The position numbers and the translations under genes are program-made. From Rahnella woolbedingensis (GTDB taxonomy: Bacteria; Pseudomonadota; Gammaproteobacteria; Enterobacterales; Enterobacteriaceae), in contig NZ_RAHH01000012.1 in NCBI RefSeq assembly GCF_003602095.1, positions 105,963 through 169,962 of the forward strand: a stretch of DNA of 64,000 nt, in the 5' to 3' direction. Positions 35,462 to 46,316 of the stretch are shown one piece after another; the stretch's first letter is position 1; every line of letters starts with the position of its first letter. The notes beneath the pieces were generated by a model. It worked only from the letters and a program-made list of their open reading frames with translations, was not told the DNA's origin and made no database searches.

Positions 35462-35498
35462 AAAAAAAAGCAACGGAGCAATCCGTTGCTTTTTTATT
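35462..35498. terminator. Bidirectional terminator between tpx and tyrR
   Basis: AAAAAGCAACGGA / TCCGTTGCTTTTT with loop GCAA lies between convergent genes. Confidence 0.92.
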
Positions 35499-35519
35499 GG
35501 GACAAACCCGCAGAAGAAA

Positions 35520-37094
35520 TTACTCTTCGCTTTCGCCTGTTTCTCCGCGACGGCTGCTGAGGCCGTATTCCCGCAGTTTATTAGCGATGGCCGTATGCGA
35601 GACGCCCAGACGCTTCGCCAGTTTACGCGTGCTCGGATAAGTACGGTAAAGACGGGTCAGCACGGAACGTTCGAAACGTTTGCTGATATCGTCAAGTGAA
35701 CCGTTCAGCGCTTCCTCACCAATCGTGACTTCCGCGTCGAAGTCCGGCAGAACGATATCCTGCGGACGCAGTTCGCCGCCTTCCAGTTGCGTCAGAGCGC
35801 GGTAAATTGCATTTTTGAGCTGACGGACGTTTCCCGGCCAGCCGTAATGCGTCAGGTAGTTTGCCAGTTGCGACGACAGTTTTGGTCGCGGCATGCCCTG
35901 TTCATCGGAGAAGCGCGCCACAAACAGTTCGGTCAGCGGCATGACGTCGGCAGCACGATCACGCAGCGGTGGTAGCGTCAGGCTCAGCACGTTCAGGCGA
36001 TAATACAAATCCTCACGGAATTCGCCGCGCTGCACCAGTTCCACCAGGTTTTTTTGCGTGGCGCACATCACGCGCACATCCACTTTCACTTCGTGCTCTT
36101 CCCCCACACGACGGAATGTGCCGTCATTGAGGAAACGCAGCAGTTTGATCTGCATTCTCGGCGACATTTCACCGATTTCATCGAGCAATACCGAACCCCC
36201 GTTCGCCTGTTCGAAGAAGCCTTTTTTGCCTTCCAGCGCATTCGGATATGCACCGGCAGCATAGCCAAACAGCTCGCTTTCTACCACGTCGTCCGGCAAT
36301 GAAGCACAGTTAAGCCCGAGGAAGGGCTTTTTGCCGCGAGCGCTGCGTACATGGCAGGCGTGGGCCAGTAAATCTTTGCCGGTGCCGGTATCACCGACAA
36401 TCAGCAGCGGCGCGTCCAGCATCGCGAGTTTACGTGCCTGATCCAATACGTGACGCATTTTGGTACTGACCGCGACGATGTGGTCGAATTCACTGTCATC
36501 GTTAACGGTTAAATCTTGCAACTGGCGCCCCATGCGCGCAGCCGATTTGAGCATGACGACAGCGCCGGCAATCCCGCCTTTTTCGTTCTCGTCATCCACA
36601 TGGATGGGCGTGAGATCCATCAGGAAATCCTGGCTGCGGATCACAATACGTTCGGTATGCGGCTGGGCGTTGTCGTTTTCCAGCCAGCGCGTGACGTTGT
36701 AACTGGTGATCAAACCCGCCGCCGTCGCATTGCGGATTTTATCTTCATCGAGTTCAAACAACGCCATCGCCGCCGGGTTGGCCTGCTCAACTTTGCCTTT
36801 CATATCAATGGAAAAAACCGGTTCCGGCATGGAAACCAGTAAAGCGCGTAACGCACGATGCTCCCGTTCGGAAGGCATGAACGATACGGTACGGACATCT
36901 GTCACACCGTCGATACGGCGGATTTCAGCCATCAGGGCGCGAAAAGTGTCAAAATCCAGTTGGGAAAAATTCAGGTAAATGCGGCCAATCGAGGCAATCT
37001 CGATACCGCGTAAATCAATACTGCGTAAAACCAGTAAATCGAGGAGTTCACGGGTGAGACCCAGGCGGTCTTCGCAAAAAACTTCCAGACGCAT
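35520..37094 (-). CDS. tyrR: Aromatic amino acid regulator TyrR
   Basis: This 524-residue regulator of aromatic amino acid synthesis and transport has an N-terminal ACT domain (LEVFCEDRLGLTRELLDLL), a PAS domain (about 80-120) and an AAA+ sigma-54-activator-type domain with Walker A GDTGTGKD near residue 235. It carries the TyrR-specific FGYAAGAYPNA in place of GAFTGA. A C-terminal helix-turn-helix (RKLAKRLGVSHTAIANKLREYG) closes it. The ATG at 37094 gives the family start. It is about ten residues longer than the E. coli protein at its C terminus. Confidence 0.95.
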   Translation of the reverse strand: MRLEVFCEDRLGLTRELLDLLVLRSIDLRGIEIASIGRIYLNFSQLDFDTFRALMAEIRRIDGVTDVRTVSFMPSEREHRALRALLVSMPEPVFSIDMKGKVEQANPAAMALFELDEDKIRNATAAGLITSYNVTRWLENDNAQPHTERIVIRSQDFLMDLTPIHVDDENEKGGIAGAVVMLKSAARMGRQLQDLTVNDDSEFDHIVAVSTKMRHVLDQARKLAMLDAPLLIVGDTGTGKDLLAHACHVRSARGKKPFLGLNCASLPDDVVESELFGYAAGAYPNALEGKKGFFEQANGGSVLLDEIGEMSPRMQIKLLRFLNDGTFRRVGEEHEVKVDVRVMCATQKNLVELVQRGEFREDLYYRLNVLSLTLPPLRDRAADVMPLTELFVARFSDEQGMPRPKLSSQLANYLTHYGWPGNVRQLKNAIYRALTQLEGGELRPQDIVLPDFDAEVTIGEEALNGSLDDISKRFERSVLTRLYRTYPSTRKLAKRLGVSHTAIANKLREYGLSSRRGETGESEE

Positions 37095-37360
37095 CAGTGT
37101 TGACCTTTTTCTGCCGGTGCGGAAATCGCTGCAGCCATAATACTCTTTCATGTACACGGGAAGAAGAGACTGTCACGAAAAGTTGACAAAATAATTCTCC
37201 GAATGAACTCCCTTTGCCCTAATTTTCTGGCAGGTGTTTGGCTATTACAGACGTTTATTCTGGCCGCCGGTATCACATCTCCCTGCATCGCGATTTCGCC
37301 ATTACGCCCTTTTTCTGCTACTATCGCGCTTCTGATTTCATCGCCAAATGGTTCCCGACT

Positions 37361-38170
37361 ATGAAGTTCGTCTCCTTTAATATCAATGGATTGCGCGCCC
37401 GCCCTCATCAGCTTGCCGCAATTATCGAACAGCACCAGCCTGACGTTATCGGTTTGCAGGAAACTAAAGTTCACGACGACATGTTCCCGCTCGAAGATGT
37501 CAGCCAGTACGGTTATCACGTGTTCTATCACGGCCAGAAAGGCCATTACGGCGTTGCCATGCTGACCAGGCAGGAACCGGTGGCTGTACGCCGTGGTTTC
37601 CCGGGTGATGACGAAGAGTCTCAGCGCCGTATCATCATGACCGACATCGAAACGCCGCAGGGTATTCTGACCGTGATTAACGGTTATTTCCCGCAGGGTG
37701 AAAGCCGTGACCATCCGACTAAATTCCCGGCTAAAGAGAAGTTTTACCGTGATTTGCAGGATTACCTGACCACCAGCTTGTCCGTGAATAATCCGGTGGT
37801 GGTTATGGGTGACGTGAATATCAGCCCGACCGATCTGGACATTGGTATCGGCGAAGACAGCCATAAACGCTGGCTGCGCACCGGTAAATGTTCATTCCTG
37901 CCGGAAGAACGTGAATGGATGGATCGCCTGAAAGGCTGGGGGCTGATTGACACTTTCCGCGCCGCCAATCCGGAAGCGGCCGATAAATTCTCGTGGTTTG
38001 ATTACCGTTCACGCGGTTTTGATGAAAACCGTGGCCTGCGTATAGATCTTATCATGGCGAGTACGCCGCTGGCGGCGCGCTGCACCGCGACGGGTATTGA
38101 TTATGATATCCGCGCAATGGAAAAGCCGTCTGACCATGCGCCAATCTGGGCAACGTTCGACCTGAAATAA
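37361..38170 (+). CDS. xthA: Exodeoxyribonuclease III XthA
   Basis: This 269-residue AP endonuclease/3'-5' exonuclease acts in base-excision repair. Motifs are the metal Glu in [10 protein letters not shown] (residue 34), [13 protein letters not shown] with the catalytic Asp (about 151-157) and SDHAPI with the active-site His near residue 259. The start at 37361 is the family start. Its TAA overlaps the ATG of nudG (TAATG), so the two DNA/nucleotide maintenance genes are coupled. Confidence 0.95.
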   Translation: MKFVSFNINGLRARPHQLAAIIEQHQPDVIGLQETKVHDDMFPLEDVSQYGYHVFYHGQKGHYGVAMLTRQEPVAVRRGFPGDDEESQRRIIMTDIETPQGILTVINGYFPQGESRDHPTKFPAKEKFYRDLQDYLTTSLSVNNPVVVMGDVNISPTDLDIGIGEDSHKRWLRTGKCSFLPEEREWMDRLKGWGLIDTFRAANPEAADKFSWFDYRSRGFDENRGLRIDLIMASTPLAARCTATGIDYDIRAMEKPSDHAPIWATFDLK

Positions 38171-38571
38171 TGACCATGAAGTCGATTGATGTGGTCGCCG
38201 CCCTGATTGAACGTGAAGGCAAATTGCTGCTCGCCCGTCGGGATGCGTCCAGCGATCAGGCGGGTTTATGGGAATTCCCCGGCGGAAAAGTGGAAGCCGG
38301 GGAAAGTCAGCCAGCCGCATTAGCGCGTGAATTGCACGAAGAAATGGGTATCGCGGCGACGGTGGAAGATTTTCTCGCCACCAGCGAATTACAGCAATCC
38401 TCCAGGCTGATTCGTCTGCACGGCTGGCGGGTCAGCGGATTTGCGGGAACGATTACGTTACAGTGTCACTCTGAAATCCGCTGGGTATCGCCCGCTGACG
38501 TGCCGTCGTTTGATCTGGCACCGGCAGATATTCCGTTGATCGAAGCATATCTGGCGAAATTCGTCTCATAG
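38170..38571 (+). CDS. nudG: CTP/oxidised pyrimidine pyrophosphohydrolase NudG
   Basis: This 133-residue Nudix enzyme of the MutT type has its Nudix box from GGKVEAGESQ to RELHEEMGI (about residues 37-59). It follows NudG (IDVVAALIEREGKLLLARR... start, LAPADIPLIEAYLAKF end), which clears 5-hydroxy-dCTP and related nucleotides. In E. coli it is some genes away from xthA; here they overlap by one base. The second in-frame ATG, two codons downstream, is an alternative start. Confidence 0.88.
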   Translation: MTMKSIDVVAALIEREGKLLLARRDASSDQAGLWEFPGGKVEAGESQPAALARELHEEMGIAATVEDFLATSELQQSSRLIRLHGWRVSGFAGTITLQCHSEIRWVSPADVPSFDLAPADIPLIEAYLAKFVS

Positions 38572-38586
38572 CCTGTGAATGCAAAC

Positions 38587-38626
38587 AAAAAAGGCGCGGT
38601 ACTGGAAACAGTCCGCGCCTTTTTTC
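38587..38626. terminator. Bidirectional terminator between nudG and ynjH
   Basis: AAAAAAGGCGCGG / CCGCGCCTTTTTT with additional pairing inside the loop (ACTG-GAAA-CAGT) lies between convergent genes. Confidence 0.92.
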
Positions 38627-38647
38627 TGTCCGTCGTTTAAGAAAGCG

Positions 38648-38968
38648 TTATTTCTTCAACACTTCCCATTTCAGTTCATTGGTGCCCACCACGTTCGGGT
38701 CGCGTGAACATTGCAACACCACGCTGTCCGCTGTCACCACCGCGCCTTCACTGTAACTCTGATTATTGTAGATACAGCAGTTGTGGCAGGTCGGCGCGCT
38801 GTTATTGTTGTTACTGCCGCTGTTTTCCCAGATTTGCGGCGGCAGAGGCACCACCACATCCGCGCCGTTACCGATATTGCTGCGGTTCGCCATCGCCGGG
38901 GCAGACAGCAGCACGGAACCGGCCAGTAACGCCATCAGCACATGTTTCACCAGTACATTATTCATCAC
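38648..38968 (-). CDS. ynjH: YnjH-like secreted protein (DUF1496)
   Basis: This 106-residue protein has a signal peptide ending near AMA and a mature part with [18 protein letters not shown] and a late Cys (VLQCSRD), the DUF1496 pattern seen in YnjH. Four cysteines suggest disulfides in the periplasm. Function unknown. Its start overlaps the last bases of topB by 11, so it may be translated from the topB transcript. A Asn-rich insertion (GSNNNNS) is a local oddity. Confidence 0.87.
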   Translation of the reverse strand: MMNNVLVKHVLMALLAGSVLLSAPAMANRSNIGNGADVVVPLPPQIWENSGSNNNNSAPTCHNCCIYNNQSYSEGAVVTADSVVLQCSRDPNVVGTNELKWEVLKK

Positions 38969-40907
38969 TTTTCGCTTCCTTCCCTTTAGTGCTCGCTTTA
39001 CGGCGTTTAGGGGCGCTTTTGCCTTTCGCCGCAGCGCCCGCCGGTTTGGAAGGCAGGCTGCGGAATGCCGAAGACACCCGGTTCGTTTTGGCCTGCATGA
39101 TGAGATTCTGCAACGTCACGACCAGCGGTTGCATGAAATCCTGATAACGGCAGCTCTTTTCACTGATACGCGTCAGCGTCGACTCCCAGTCGGCGGTCAT
39201 ATCCGGCCGCCCGGCAATGTCCGGCAGGGAGTGGATCAGTGCGCGTCCGGTATCGCTGGAATGGATATAGCGCCCTTTCTTGTACAAAAATTCACGACGG
39301 AACAACAGTTCGATAATCCCGGCACGCGTGGCTTCTGTGCCCAAACCGTCCGTCGCACGCAGGACTTTCTTCAGTTCTTTATCCTGTACAAAACGCGCGA
39401 TCCCGGTCATCGCAGAAAGCAATGTGGCGTCGGTAAACGGCCGCGGCGGCTGGGTCTGGCGTTCAACCACGTCCCCGCGCTCGCACAGCAGTTCGTCCCC
39501 TTTGGCTACCACCGGCAGCGGCGTGCCTTCGTTTTCTTCATCACGCTCTTTACTGCCCAGCAAAGTGCGCCAGCCCGCTTCAGCCAGAAAACGTGCCTTG
39601 GCGATAAACTTACCGCCTGCGATATCCAGATCGATAACGCATTTGCGGTACACCGCATCCGGGCAAAACTGCATCAGATACTGACGCGCCACCAGGCCGT
39701 AGATCTTACGTTCATCGTCGGTCAGATTCACATTACTGCTGCGCGCCGTCGGGATAATCGCGTGGTGCGCATCGACCTTTTTGTCGTCCCAGCAACGGTT
39801 ACGAATATCAGTATCAACAACCGGTTGCGGCATCAGATCCGGGCGGTGAACGCCAATAGCGTTGATGACGGAATGACGACCGGCAAAGTGCTCCTCCGGT
39901 AGATATCGGCTATCCGAACGCGGATACGTAATCAATTTGTGCGTTTCATACAATTTCTGACAGATATCAAGAATTTGCTGGGCACTCAGGCCAAAGGCCT
40001 TCGAGCCTTCAATCTGCAATGTGGAAAGCGAAAACGGCAGCGGCGCGATATCATTCTCACGTTTATCATTATAGCCGGTGACCATCGCCGGTTGTCCGGC
40101 AATGCGCGCCACCACGTGATCCGCCAGCGGACGATGCAACAAACGCCCTTCTTCATCCTGATACGGCTCGCAGGAATCGCTCGGCTGCCACAGCGCCACA
40201 AATCGCTCTTCGGCAGGCGTGACAATATGCGCTTTCACTTCAAAGAAATCTTTCGGCACGAAGTTTTCGATATCTTCGTCGCGGCGCACTACCAGCCCGA
40301 GCACCGGCGTTTGTACGCGGCCAACGGACAGTACGCCGTTGTATCCGGCGTTGCGGCCAAGAAGGGTATAAGCGCGGGTCATGTTGATGCCGTAGAGCCA
40401 GTCGGCGCGGGCGCGGGCCAGTGCGGAAACGCACAGCGGTATAAAGTCACGGTTGTCGCGCAGCCGGTCAATGGCGCGTTCGACGGCCTGCGGATTGAGA
40501 TCGTTAATCAGGCAGCGCTGGGTCGCGTGGCGTTTTTCCGGCGTCAGCTCGAGATAATCCAGCACTTCATCCACCAGCAATTGCCCTTCGCGATCCGGGT
40601 CACCGGCGTGAACGACCTGCGTCGCCTCAAGCAACAGGCGTTTAATCACGTTGAGTTGTTTGGCGACGGAAGAACGCGGCTGAAGCTGCCACTTTTCAGG
40701 AATGATCGGCAAGTCTGCCAGCGACCAGCGCGCAAAGCGGCTGTCGTAGGCATCGGGCTGCGCCTGTTCGAGTAAGTGACCGACGCACCAGGTCACGACC
40801 TGATCGTTGCCACAGGCAATATAGCCGTCGCCCCGGCGATGAGGTTTTGGCAGGACATCCGCAATGGCGCGGGCAAGGCTGGGTTTTTCCGCAATGAACA
40901 AACGCAT
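38958..40907 (-). CDS. topB: DNA topoisomerase III TopB
   Basis: This 649-residue type IA topoisomerase decatenates DNA. The Toprim domain has the acidic motif GDPDREGQ (about residue 103). The active-site Tyr lies in [16 protein letters not shown] (about residue 328). The C-terminal tail is Lys-rich ([17 protein letters not shown]), typical of DNA binding in TopB. The upstream gap 40908-41131 has no gene; selD occupies that place in E. coli. Confidence 0.96.
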   Translation of the reverse strand: MRLFIAEKPSLARAIADVLPKPHRRGDGYIACGNDQVVTWCVGHLLEQAQPDAYDSRFARWSLADLPIIPEKWQLQPRSSVAKQLNVIKRLLLEATQVVHAGDPDREGQLLVDEVLDYLELTPEKRHATQRCLINDLNPQAVERAIDRLRDNRDFIPLCVSALARARADWLYGINMTRAYTLLGRNAGYNGVLSVGRVQTPVLGLVVRRDEDIENFVPKDFFEVKAHIVTPAEERFVALWQPSDSCEPYQDEEGRLLHRPLADHVVARIAGQPAMVTGYNDKRENDIAPLPFSLSTLQIEGSKAFGLSAQQILDICQKLYETHKLITYPRSDSRYLPEEHFAGRHSVINAIGVHRPDLMPQPVVDTDIRNRCWDDKKVDAHHAIIPTARSSNVNLTDDERKIYGLVARQYLMQFCPDAVYRKCVIDLDIAGGKFIAKARFLAEAGWRTLLGSKERDEENEGTPLPVVAKGDELLCERGDVVERQTQPPRPFTDATLLSAMTGIARFVQDKELKKVLRATDGLGTEATRAGIIELLFRREFLYKKGRYIHSSDTGRALIHSLPDIAGRPDMTADWESTLTRISEKSCRYQDFMQPLVVTLQNLIMQAKTNRVSSAFRSLPSKPAGAAAKGKSAPKRRKASTKGKEAKSDE

Positions 40908-41131
40908 CAGGCCATACCTGCCTGAGAGGGGGTCGCTACAAAGATTTCCATTATCCCATCCTTCATTTCACTTCGTCCTCCTCATGCTGATGGTGGCTAT
41001 GTTAGCCGCTGGCGACGCAATTAGTAAGACGGTTAGAAGGATCCGCGACGATGGTCGCTCAAATAGACAGCAAAAACCGGTTTTATCAGAAAAGGCCGAT
41101 GAAAACCGGTTAATAAATAAGCGAGTGAATT

Positions 41132-41683
41132 TTAGAAATGTGTCACAAAAGGCGTGCTGTCGGTCGGGATCACCTGCAGGCTCGCTTTCAGCTGCGGGGT
41201 ACCGAGATACAGGAAACCGACGATTTTATCGTTCTCACCGCATTTGAATGCCTTGCGTACATCTGCATGGTCGGTCCAGGCGCCGGTACGCCAGATGCCG
41301 TTGAAACCCTGCGCCAGCGCAGCCATCTGCATCGCCTGAACGGCACAACCGGCGGAAAGCAACTGTTCCCACTGCGGCACTTTCGGACTTTCTTTGCAGG
41401 CCGCAATCACGGTAATGATTTGCGGGGCGCGAAGTGGCGCCTGCGTGGCTTTCTCGATAGCTTTTTCATCCGCGCCGTCTTTAATGGCGGCAGCCCGCAG
41501 TAATTCACTGAAACGGGTCAGACCGTCGTTTTCAGCAATCACAAACCGCCACGGCTGCAAAGCACCGTGATCCGGCGCGCGCATCCCGGCGTTGATGATG
41601 TTTTGCAGCGCCTCGCCTGCCGGAGCAGGAGCAGCCAGACGGGAAGCGGAACGGCGGTTAAGTAATAAGTCCAAAGCGTCCAT
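41132..41683 (-). CDS. ydjA: Nitroreductase-family protein YdjA
   Basis: This 183-residue minimal FMN-dependent nitroreductase-fold protein (start [21 protein letters not shown], core [16 protein letters not shown]) follows E. coli YdjA closely. Physiological substrate is unknown; the family reduces nitroaromatics weakly. It is divergent from sppA, as in E. coli. Confidence 0.93.
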   Translation of the reverse strand: MDALDLLLNRRSASRLAAPAPAGEALQNIINAGMRAPDHGALQPWRFVIAENDGLTRFSELLRAAAIKDGADEKAIEKATQAPLRAPQIITVIAACKESPKVPQWEQLLSAGCAVQAMQMAALAQGFNGIWRTGAWTDHADVRKAFKCGENDKIVGFLYLGTPQLKASLQVIPTDSTPFVTHF

Positions 41684-41862
41684 TTTAATCTCCTGAGAAT
41701 AATTGCTATTTACCTTACGTTAACATAGCCGCTACGGTATTTTCCAACGCATCAGATGCTTTCAGATAATGCGTCGTTGCTAAATCCTGACATGATTTAA
41801 AGCTGACTTTTTACCGGCGTGTCATTAGGATAGCGGGACTTATCTGTCTTGTTGGAGAGACC

Positions 41863-43716
41863 ATGCGCGCATTGTGGCGAATTATCGCCGGATTTTTTAA
41901 GTGGACCTGGCGTCTTCTTAATTTCGTCAGAGAATTCATTCTCAACGTTTTCCTTATCCTGATTATTCTGGCTGGCGTGGGCATCTGGTATGCCGTGCAG
42001 GACAAACCCGTCGATACCACTAAAGGTGCGCTGCTGGTAGACCTGAGCGGTTCCGTGGTGGATAAGCCTTCGGTCAATAATAAAGTCCGTCAGTGGGGTC
42101 GTGAATTGCTGGGCACGTCGAGCAGCCGTTTACAGGAGAACTCCCTGTTTGATCTGGTCGATACTATTCGCGCGGCAAAAGATGACAAAAACGTCACCGG
42201 TATCGTGTTGCAACTGACTGATTTCACCGGCACTGACCAGTCATCGATGCAATATATCGGCAAAGCGCTGCGTGAATTCCGTGACGCAGGTAAACCGGTG
42301 TATGCCATCGGTGACAGCTATAACCAGTCGCAATATTATCTGGCGAGCTACGCCAACAAAATCTACCTGTCGCCACAGGGCGCGGTCGATTTGCACGGTT
42401 TTGCGACCAACAATCTGTATTACAAATCCCTGCTCGATAAGCTGAAGGTCACGACCAATATCTTCCGCGTCGGGACGTATAAATCTGCCGTTGAGCCGCT
42501 GATCCGTGACGATATGTCCCCTGCAGCTCGTGAAGCAGATAGCCGCTGGATTGGTGGATTGTGGACTAACTATCTCAATACCGTTTCTGCAAACCGTCAG
42601 ATCACGCCTGAACAATTGTTCCCTGGCGCAGCGGGTATATTAGCGGGAATGCAGGCGACCGGCGGCGATATGGCGCAGTACGCGCTGAAAGCCAAACTGG
42701 TGGATACGCTGGCTTCCCGTACCGAAGCGGACAACGATATGGTGAAAGCGTTTGGCTGGAATAAAGACGCCAAAGACTTTAACTACACCAGCATCTACGA
42801 TTATTCGCCGAAACCAAAACCGGACAATAACGACCCGCAAATCGCGGTGATCTTCGCGACCGGTGCCATCAACGACGGTGAAGAACAACCGGGTGCAGTC
42901 GGTGGCGACACGACGGCCCAGCAAATTCGTGATGCCCGTCTGGATCCGAAAGTGAAAGCGATTGTGTTCCGCGTCAACAGCCCGGGCGGCAGCGTCAGCG
43001 CTTCTGAGGTGATCCGCTCCGAACTGGCTGCTGCGAAAGCCGCTGGCAAACCGGTGGTGGTTTCAATGGGCGGCATGGCGGCATCCGGCGGCTACTGGAT
43101 TTCTACGCCAGCAAACTACATCATCGCCAGCCCGAGCACCCTCACCGGCTCCATCGGTATCTTCGGCGTGATCAACACCTATCAGAACACGCTGGATTAC
43201 GCCGGTGTGCATACTGATGGCGTGGCGACGTCACCGCTGGCGGATATCGCTTCCACCAAAGCGCTGCCACCGGAGTTCTCGCAGATGATGCAGCTGAACA
43301 TCGAGAACGGTTATAAGACCTTCCTCGGTCTGGTTGCCGATTCGCGCCACAAAACACCTGAAGAAATCGATCAGATTGCCCAAGGTCACGTATGGATCGG
43401 TTCTGATGCCAAGGCCAATGGTCTGGTGGATGAACTGGGTGATTTCGATGACGCAGTGAAGAAAGCCGCCGATCTGGCGAAACTGCCGAAATGGCAGCTG
43501 AACTGGTACGTCAGCGAGCCAAGCCTCAGCGACATGGTGTTCTCGCAGGTGAGCGTGTCGGTTCACGCCATGCTGCCAGCGGCGATTCAGGCTTATCTGC
43601 CTGCGCCGGTGAGCAAAATGGCGATGGAGCTGAAATCACAGGCTGACCTGTTCAGCAATATGAATGACCCGCAAAACCGTTACGCACTTTGCCTGACCTG
43701 TGGTGACGTGAAGTAA
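41863..43716 (+). CDS. sppA: Signal peptide peptidase SppA (protease IV)
   Basis: This 617-residue inner-membrane serine protease degrades cleaved signal peptides. An N-terminal membrane segment ([21 protein letters not shown]) is followed by two tandem S49 domains. The catalytic Lys is in [12 protein letters not shown] in the first repeat (about residue 206), and the catalytic Ser in [10 protein letters not shown] in the second (about 409). This is the full-length 67-kDa enterobacterial form. Confidence 0.96.
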   Translation: MRALWRIIAGFFKWTWRLLNFVREFILNVFLILIILAGVGIWYAVQDKPVDTTKGALLVDLSGSVVDKPSVNNKVRQWGRELLGTSSSRLQENSLFDLVDTIRAAKDDKNVTGIVLQLTDFTGTDQSSMQYIGKALREFRDAGKPVYAIGDSYNQSQYYLASYANKIYLSPQGAVDLHGFATNNLYYKSLLDKLKVTTNIFRVGTYKSAVEPLIRDDMSPAAREADSRWIGGLWTNYLNTVSANRQITPEQLFPGAAGILAGMQATGGDMAQYALKAKLVDTLASRTEADNDMVKAFGWNKDAKDFNYTSIYDYSPKPKPDNNDPQIAVIFATGAINDGEEQPGAVGGDTTAQQIRDARLDPKVKAIVFRVNSPGGSVSASEVIRSELAAAKAAGKPVVVSMGGMAASGGYWISTPANYIIASPSTLTGSIGIFGVINTYQNTLDYAGVHTDGVATSPLADIASTKALPPEFSQMMQLNIENGYKTFLGLVADSRHKTPEEIDQIAQGHVWIGSDAKANGLVDELGDFDDAVKKAADLAKLPKWQLNWYVSEPSLSDMVFSQVSVSVHAMLPAAIQAYLPAPVSKMAMELKSQADLFSNMNDPQNRYALCLTCGDVK

Positions 43717-43774
43717 CGTTCCGTTTTTTGGATACTGCGCCATAAAACGGGATAAAGATTCGCCATAATTCATT

Positions 43775-43807
43775 GCCCGTAGCTTCTCTGAGAACTCCGG
43801 GCTTTTT
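43775..43807 (+). terminator. Terminator after sppA
   Basis: GCCCG / CGGGC with an inner TTCTC-T-GAGAA hairpin is followed by TTTTT, about 60 bases past the sppA stop. Confidence 0.75.
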
Positions 43808-43882
43808 ATGGTGGGACGCCAGCCACGAAGCCTTTATACTTAGCGCAGTTGCTTTCACCTTTCTAAAAAAAGAACATCTTCG

Positions 43883-44896
43883 ATGACTAAAAAATCTATT
43901 TACGTTGCCTATACCGGCGGCACAATCGGTATGCAGCGTTCTGAACAGGGTTACATCCCGGTTTCCGGCCATTTACAACGTCAGCTGGCGCTGATGCCGG
44001 AATTCCACCGCCCTGAAATGCCTGAATTCACCATTCAGGAATATGCGCCCCTGATGGACTCTTCCGACATGACGCCGGAAGACTGGCAGCACATTGCCGA
44101 TGATATTCAGTCGCATTACGATGAGTACGACGGTTTCGTTATCCTGCACGGCACGGATACTATGGCGTTCACCGCTTCTGCACTCTCTTTCATGCTGGAA
44201 AATCTGAGCAAACCGGTCATTGTGACAGGGTCACAAATTCCGCTCGAAGCGCTGCGTTCTGACGGTCAGATTAACCTGCTGAACTCGCTGTACATCGCCG
44301 CCAATCATCCGGTCAACGAAGTCACCCTGTTCTTTAACAATCGTCTGTATCGCGGTAACCGCAGCACTAAAGCCCACGCTGATGGTTTCGATGCTTTTGC
44401 ATCCCCGAACCTGACTCCGCTGCTGGAAGCCGGGATCCACATCCGCCGCCTTTCCACGCCTTCGCTGCCCGTTGTGCCCGCCGCGAAGCTGAAAGTTCAT
44501 CACATCACTCCGCAGCCTATCGGCGTGGTGACGATTTATCCGGGGATTTCAGCCGAAGTCGTACAAAACTTTCTGATGCAGCCGGTGAAGGCTCTGATCC
44601 TGCGCTCCTACGGCGTCGGCAATGCGCCGCAAAAGGGTGACCTGCTGAAAGTGCTGAAAGATGCCTCTGAACGCGGCATTGTGGTGGTGAATCTGACGCA
44701 ATGTATTTCAGGGCGCGTCAACATGGGGGGTTATGCCACCGGTAACGCGCTGGCGCATTCCGGTGTGATCAGCGGATTTGATATGACCGTCGAAGCGGCA
44801 CTGACCAAATTGCATTACCTGCTCAGCCAGACGCATACTCCGCAAGAAATCCGTGAGCTGATGCAGCAAAATCTGCGCGGCGAACTCACCGAATAA
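43883..44896 (+). CDS. ansA: Cytoplasmic L-asparaginase I AnsA
   Basis: This 337-residue type I asparaginase has the nucleophile Thr in YTGGTIGM (residues about 10-17) and the second catalytic set in HGTDTMAFTAS (about 89-99). It has no signal peptide, which distinguishes it from periplasmic AnsB. It is followed after 19 bases by pncA, so the two amidases form an operon as in E. coli. Confidence 0.95.
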   Translation: MTKKSIYVAYTGGTIGMQRSEQGYIPVSGHLQRQLALMPEFHRPEMPEFTIQEYAPLMDSSDMTPEDWQHIADDIQSHYDEYDGFVILHGTDTMAFTASALSFMLENLSKPVIVTGSQIPLEALRSDGQINLLNSLYIAANHPVNEVTLFFNNRLYRGNRSTKAHADGFDAFASPNLTPLLEAGIHIRRLSTPSLPVVPAAKLKVHHITPQPIGVVTIYPGISAEVVQNFLMQPVKALILRSYGVGNAPQKGDLLKVLKDASERGIVVVNLTQCISGRVNMGGYATGNALAHSGVISGFDMTVEAALTKLHYLLSQTHTPQEIRELMQQNLRGELTE

Positions 44897-44915
44897 TTGA
44901 CGTTTAAGGGGCATT

Positions 44916-45545
44916 ATGAAATCTGCTTTGTTGCTGGTCGATTTGCAAAACGATTTTTGTCGCGGCGGCGCGCTGGCGGTTTCTGACGGCGACGCGACGA
45001 TTGCGGTCGCAAATAAGATGATGGCGTGGTGTAAAAGCCAGGACATCCCGGTGCTGGCATCACAGGACTGGCACCCTGCCGGACATCGCAGCTTTGCCAC
45101 CAATTCGCACGCCGAACCCTGGACATCGGGCGAACTCAATGGCCTGCCACAAGTGTGGTGGCCGGTTCACTGCGTCCAGCAGGAACCCGGCGCTGAATTT
45201 CATCCCGCCCTGAATCTGCCGCTGGTGGATTTCGTGGTGCAGAAAGGCACGAATCCCGACATCGACAGTTACAGTGCATTTTTCGATAACGGCCACCGCG
45301 CAGCCACGGTGCTAAACGACTGGCTGAAAGCGGCAAAAGTGACGCATCTCTATGTGATGGGACTGGCGACGGATTACTGCGTGAAATTCACCGTGCTTGA
45401 CGCACTCGCACAGGGTTATCAGGTGACACTGCTGACCGACGGGTGCCGTGGCGTAAATTTACAGCCAGAAGACAGTGCCGAAGCAATTGAAGCGATACGG
45501 GCTGCGGGGGCGGTGATCAGTACCTCAGAGGCGGTGTTGGCGTGA
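44916..45545 (+). CDS. pncA: Nicotinamidase PncA
   Basis: This 209-residue isochorismatase-fold hydrolase converts nicotinamide to nicotinate in NAD salvage. The catalytic triad is visible as Asp10 in LLVDLQNDFC, Lys in QKGTNPDIDSY (about 110) and Cys in GLATDYCVKFTVLDA (about 155). Metal-binding Asp/His are in SQDWHPAGHRSF. Downstream lies a 13-bp perfect inverted repeat (45549-45580). Confidence 0.95.
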   Translation: MKSALLLVDLQNDFCRGGALAVSDGDATIAVANKMMAWCKSQDIPVLASQDWHPAGHRSFATNSHAEPWTSGELNGLPQVWWPVHCVQQEPGAEFHPALNLPLVDFVVQKGTNPDIDSYSAFFDNGHRAATVLNDWLKAAKVTHLYVMGLATDYCVKFTVLDALAQGYQVTLLTDGCRGVNLQPEDSAEAIEAIRAAGAVISTSEAVLA

Positions 45546-45548
45546 GTT

Positions 45549-45580
45549 TACTCTTCTGCTAAAGGAATAGCAGAAGAGTA
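45549..45580. repeat. Perfect inverted repeat after pncA
   Basis: TACTCTTCTGCTA and TAGCAGAAGAGTA form 13-bp perfect arms around a 6-base loop, starting five bases past the pncA stop. There is no T-run, so it is more likely a 3'-end stabilising hairpin or Rho-type end than a classic terminator. Confidence 0.8.
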
Positions 45581-45613
45581 AAGAGCAGAGACATCGGTAG
45601 CCAACCCCCTCAC

Positions 45614-46222
45614 TCAATGCCAAATACTGCTCAGAGAAAAAATAACCAACAATCCCCCACCCGCTATATTCACGACCTTTTTCAAGGTAACGGTATTTAT
45701 CTTATTAGCGGAGAAAATAAGCACCTTACTGACAGCGATCAGCCAGGCGGACATCACAGCAATATGCACGGTCGCCAGAATCATGTAATGCCCGATTTCA
45801 CCCTGACTGCCGGCAAATTGTGAAACGACGGTCAGGTAAAACATAATCGCTTTCGGGTTAAGCACATTCGCAAGCCAGGCATCTTTCAATGTCACCGCTG
45901 CGCCGCTGCTGTCGAACACCATCTCACGCGCATTGAGACCACTGCGGATAAGCTGGATACCCAGCCAAAGCAGATAGGCCGTGCCTGCTATTTTCAGAAT
46001 ACTGAAAAGCGTCGGAGATGCCATGAGCAACGACGTGATGCCCAGCCCGATAAAAATTGCGTGAGTGTAGATGCCGAAAGCCGTTCCGGTGAGCGTCTTT
46101 AAAAGACCTTTGCGTCCACCACACAGTGCGCTGTTCATGGCAAGCGTAAAGCTTGCGCCGGGAGACAGTGCAACGGGAAGTAATGCGGGGATAAAACCGG
46201 TTAGATTGATGTCCATATTCAT
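45614..46222 (-). CDS. LysE/RhtB-family amino acid exporter
   Basis: This 202-residue inner-membrane protein has about six hydrophobic segments and the LysE family pattern (PVALSPGASFTLAMNSALCGGRKGLLKTLTG, where PGP is usual but PGA occurs here; then NVLNPKAIMFYL). It probably exports an amino acid or homoserine lactone-like compound; substrate unknown. It stands alone between pncA and yeaC. Confidence 0.85.
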   Translation of the reverse strand: MNMDINLTGFIPALLPVALSPGASFTLAMNSALCGGRKGLLKTLTGTAFGIYTHAIFIGLGITSLLMASPTLFSILKIAGTAYLLWLGIQLIRSGLNAREMVFDSSGAAVTLKDAWLANVLNPKAIMFYLTVVSQFAGSQGEIGHYMILATVHIAVMSAWLIAVSKVLIFSANKINTVTLKKVVNIAGGGLLVIFSLSSIWH

Positions 46223-46316
46223 ATAAAAAACTAAGGGTGTTTTCCTGTTGTTTTAGAATGTTAGCATCAATTTCAAAGGCGCAGTTTAGCGCCCTTTTTC
46301 TTGGCTCTGGCAATCA

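Noticed and set aside
37148..37864. Minus-strand open frame opposite xthA
   Set aside because: It covers the XthA coding region on the other strand and has no recognisable protein character.
39939..40775. Plus-strand open frame opposite topB
   Set aside because: Antisense to conserved TopB; composition typical of a shadow frame.
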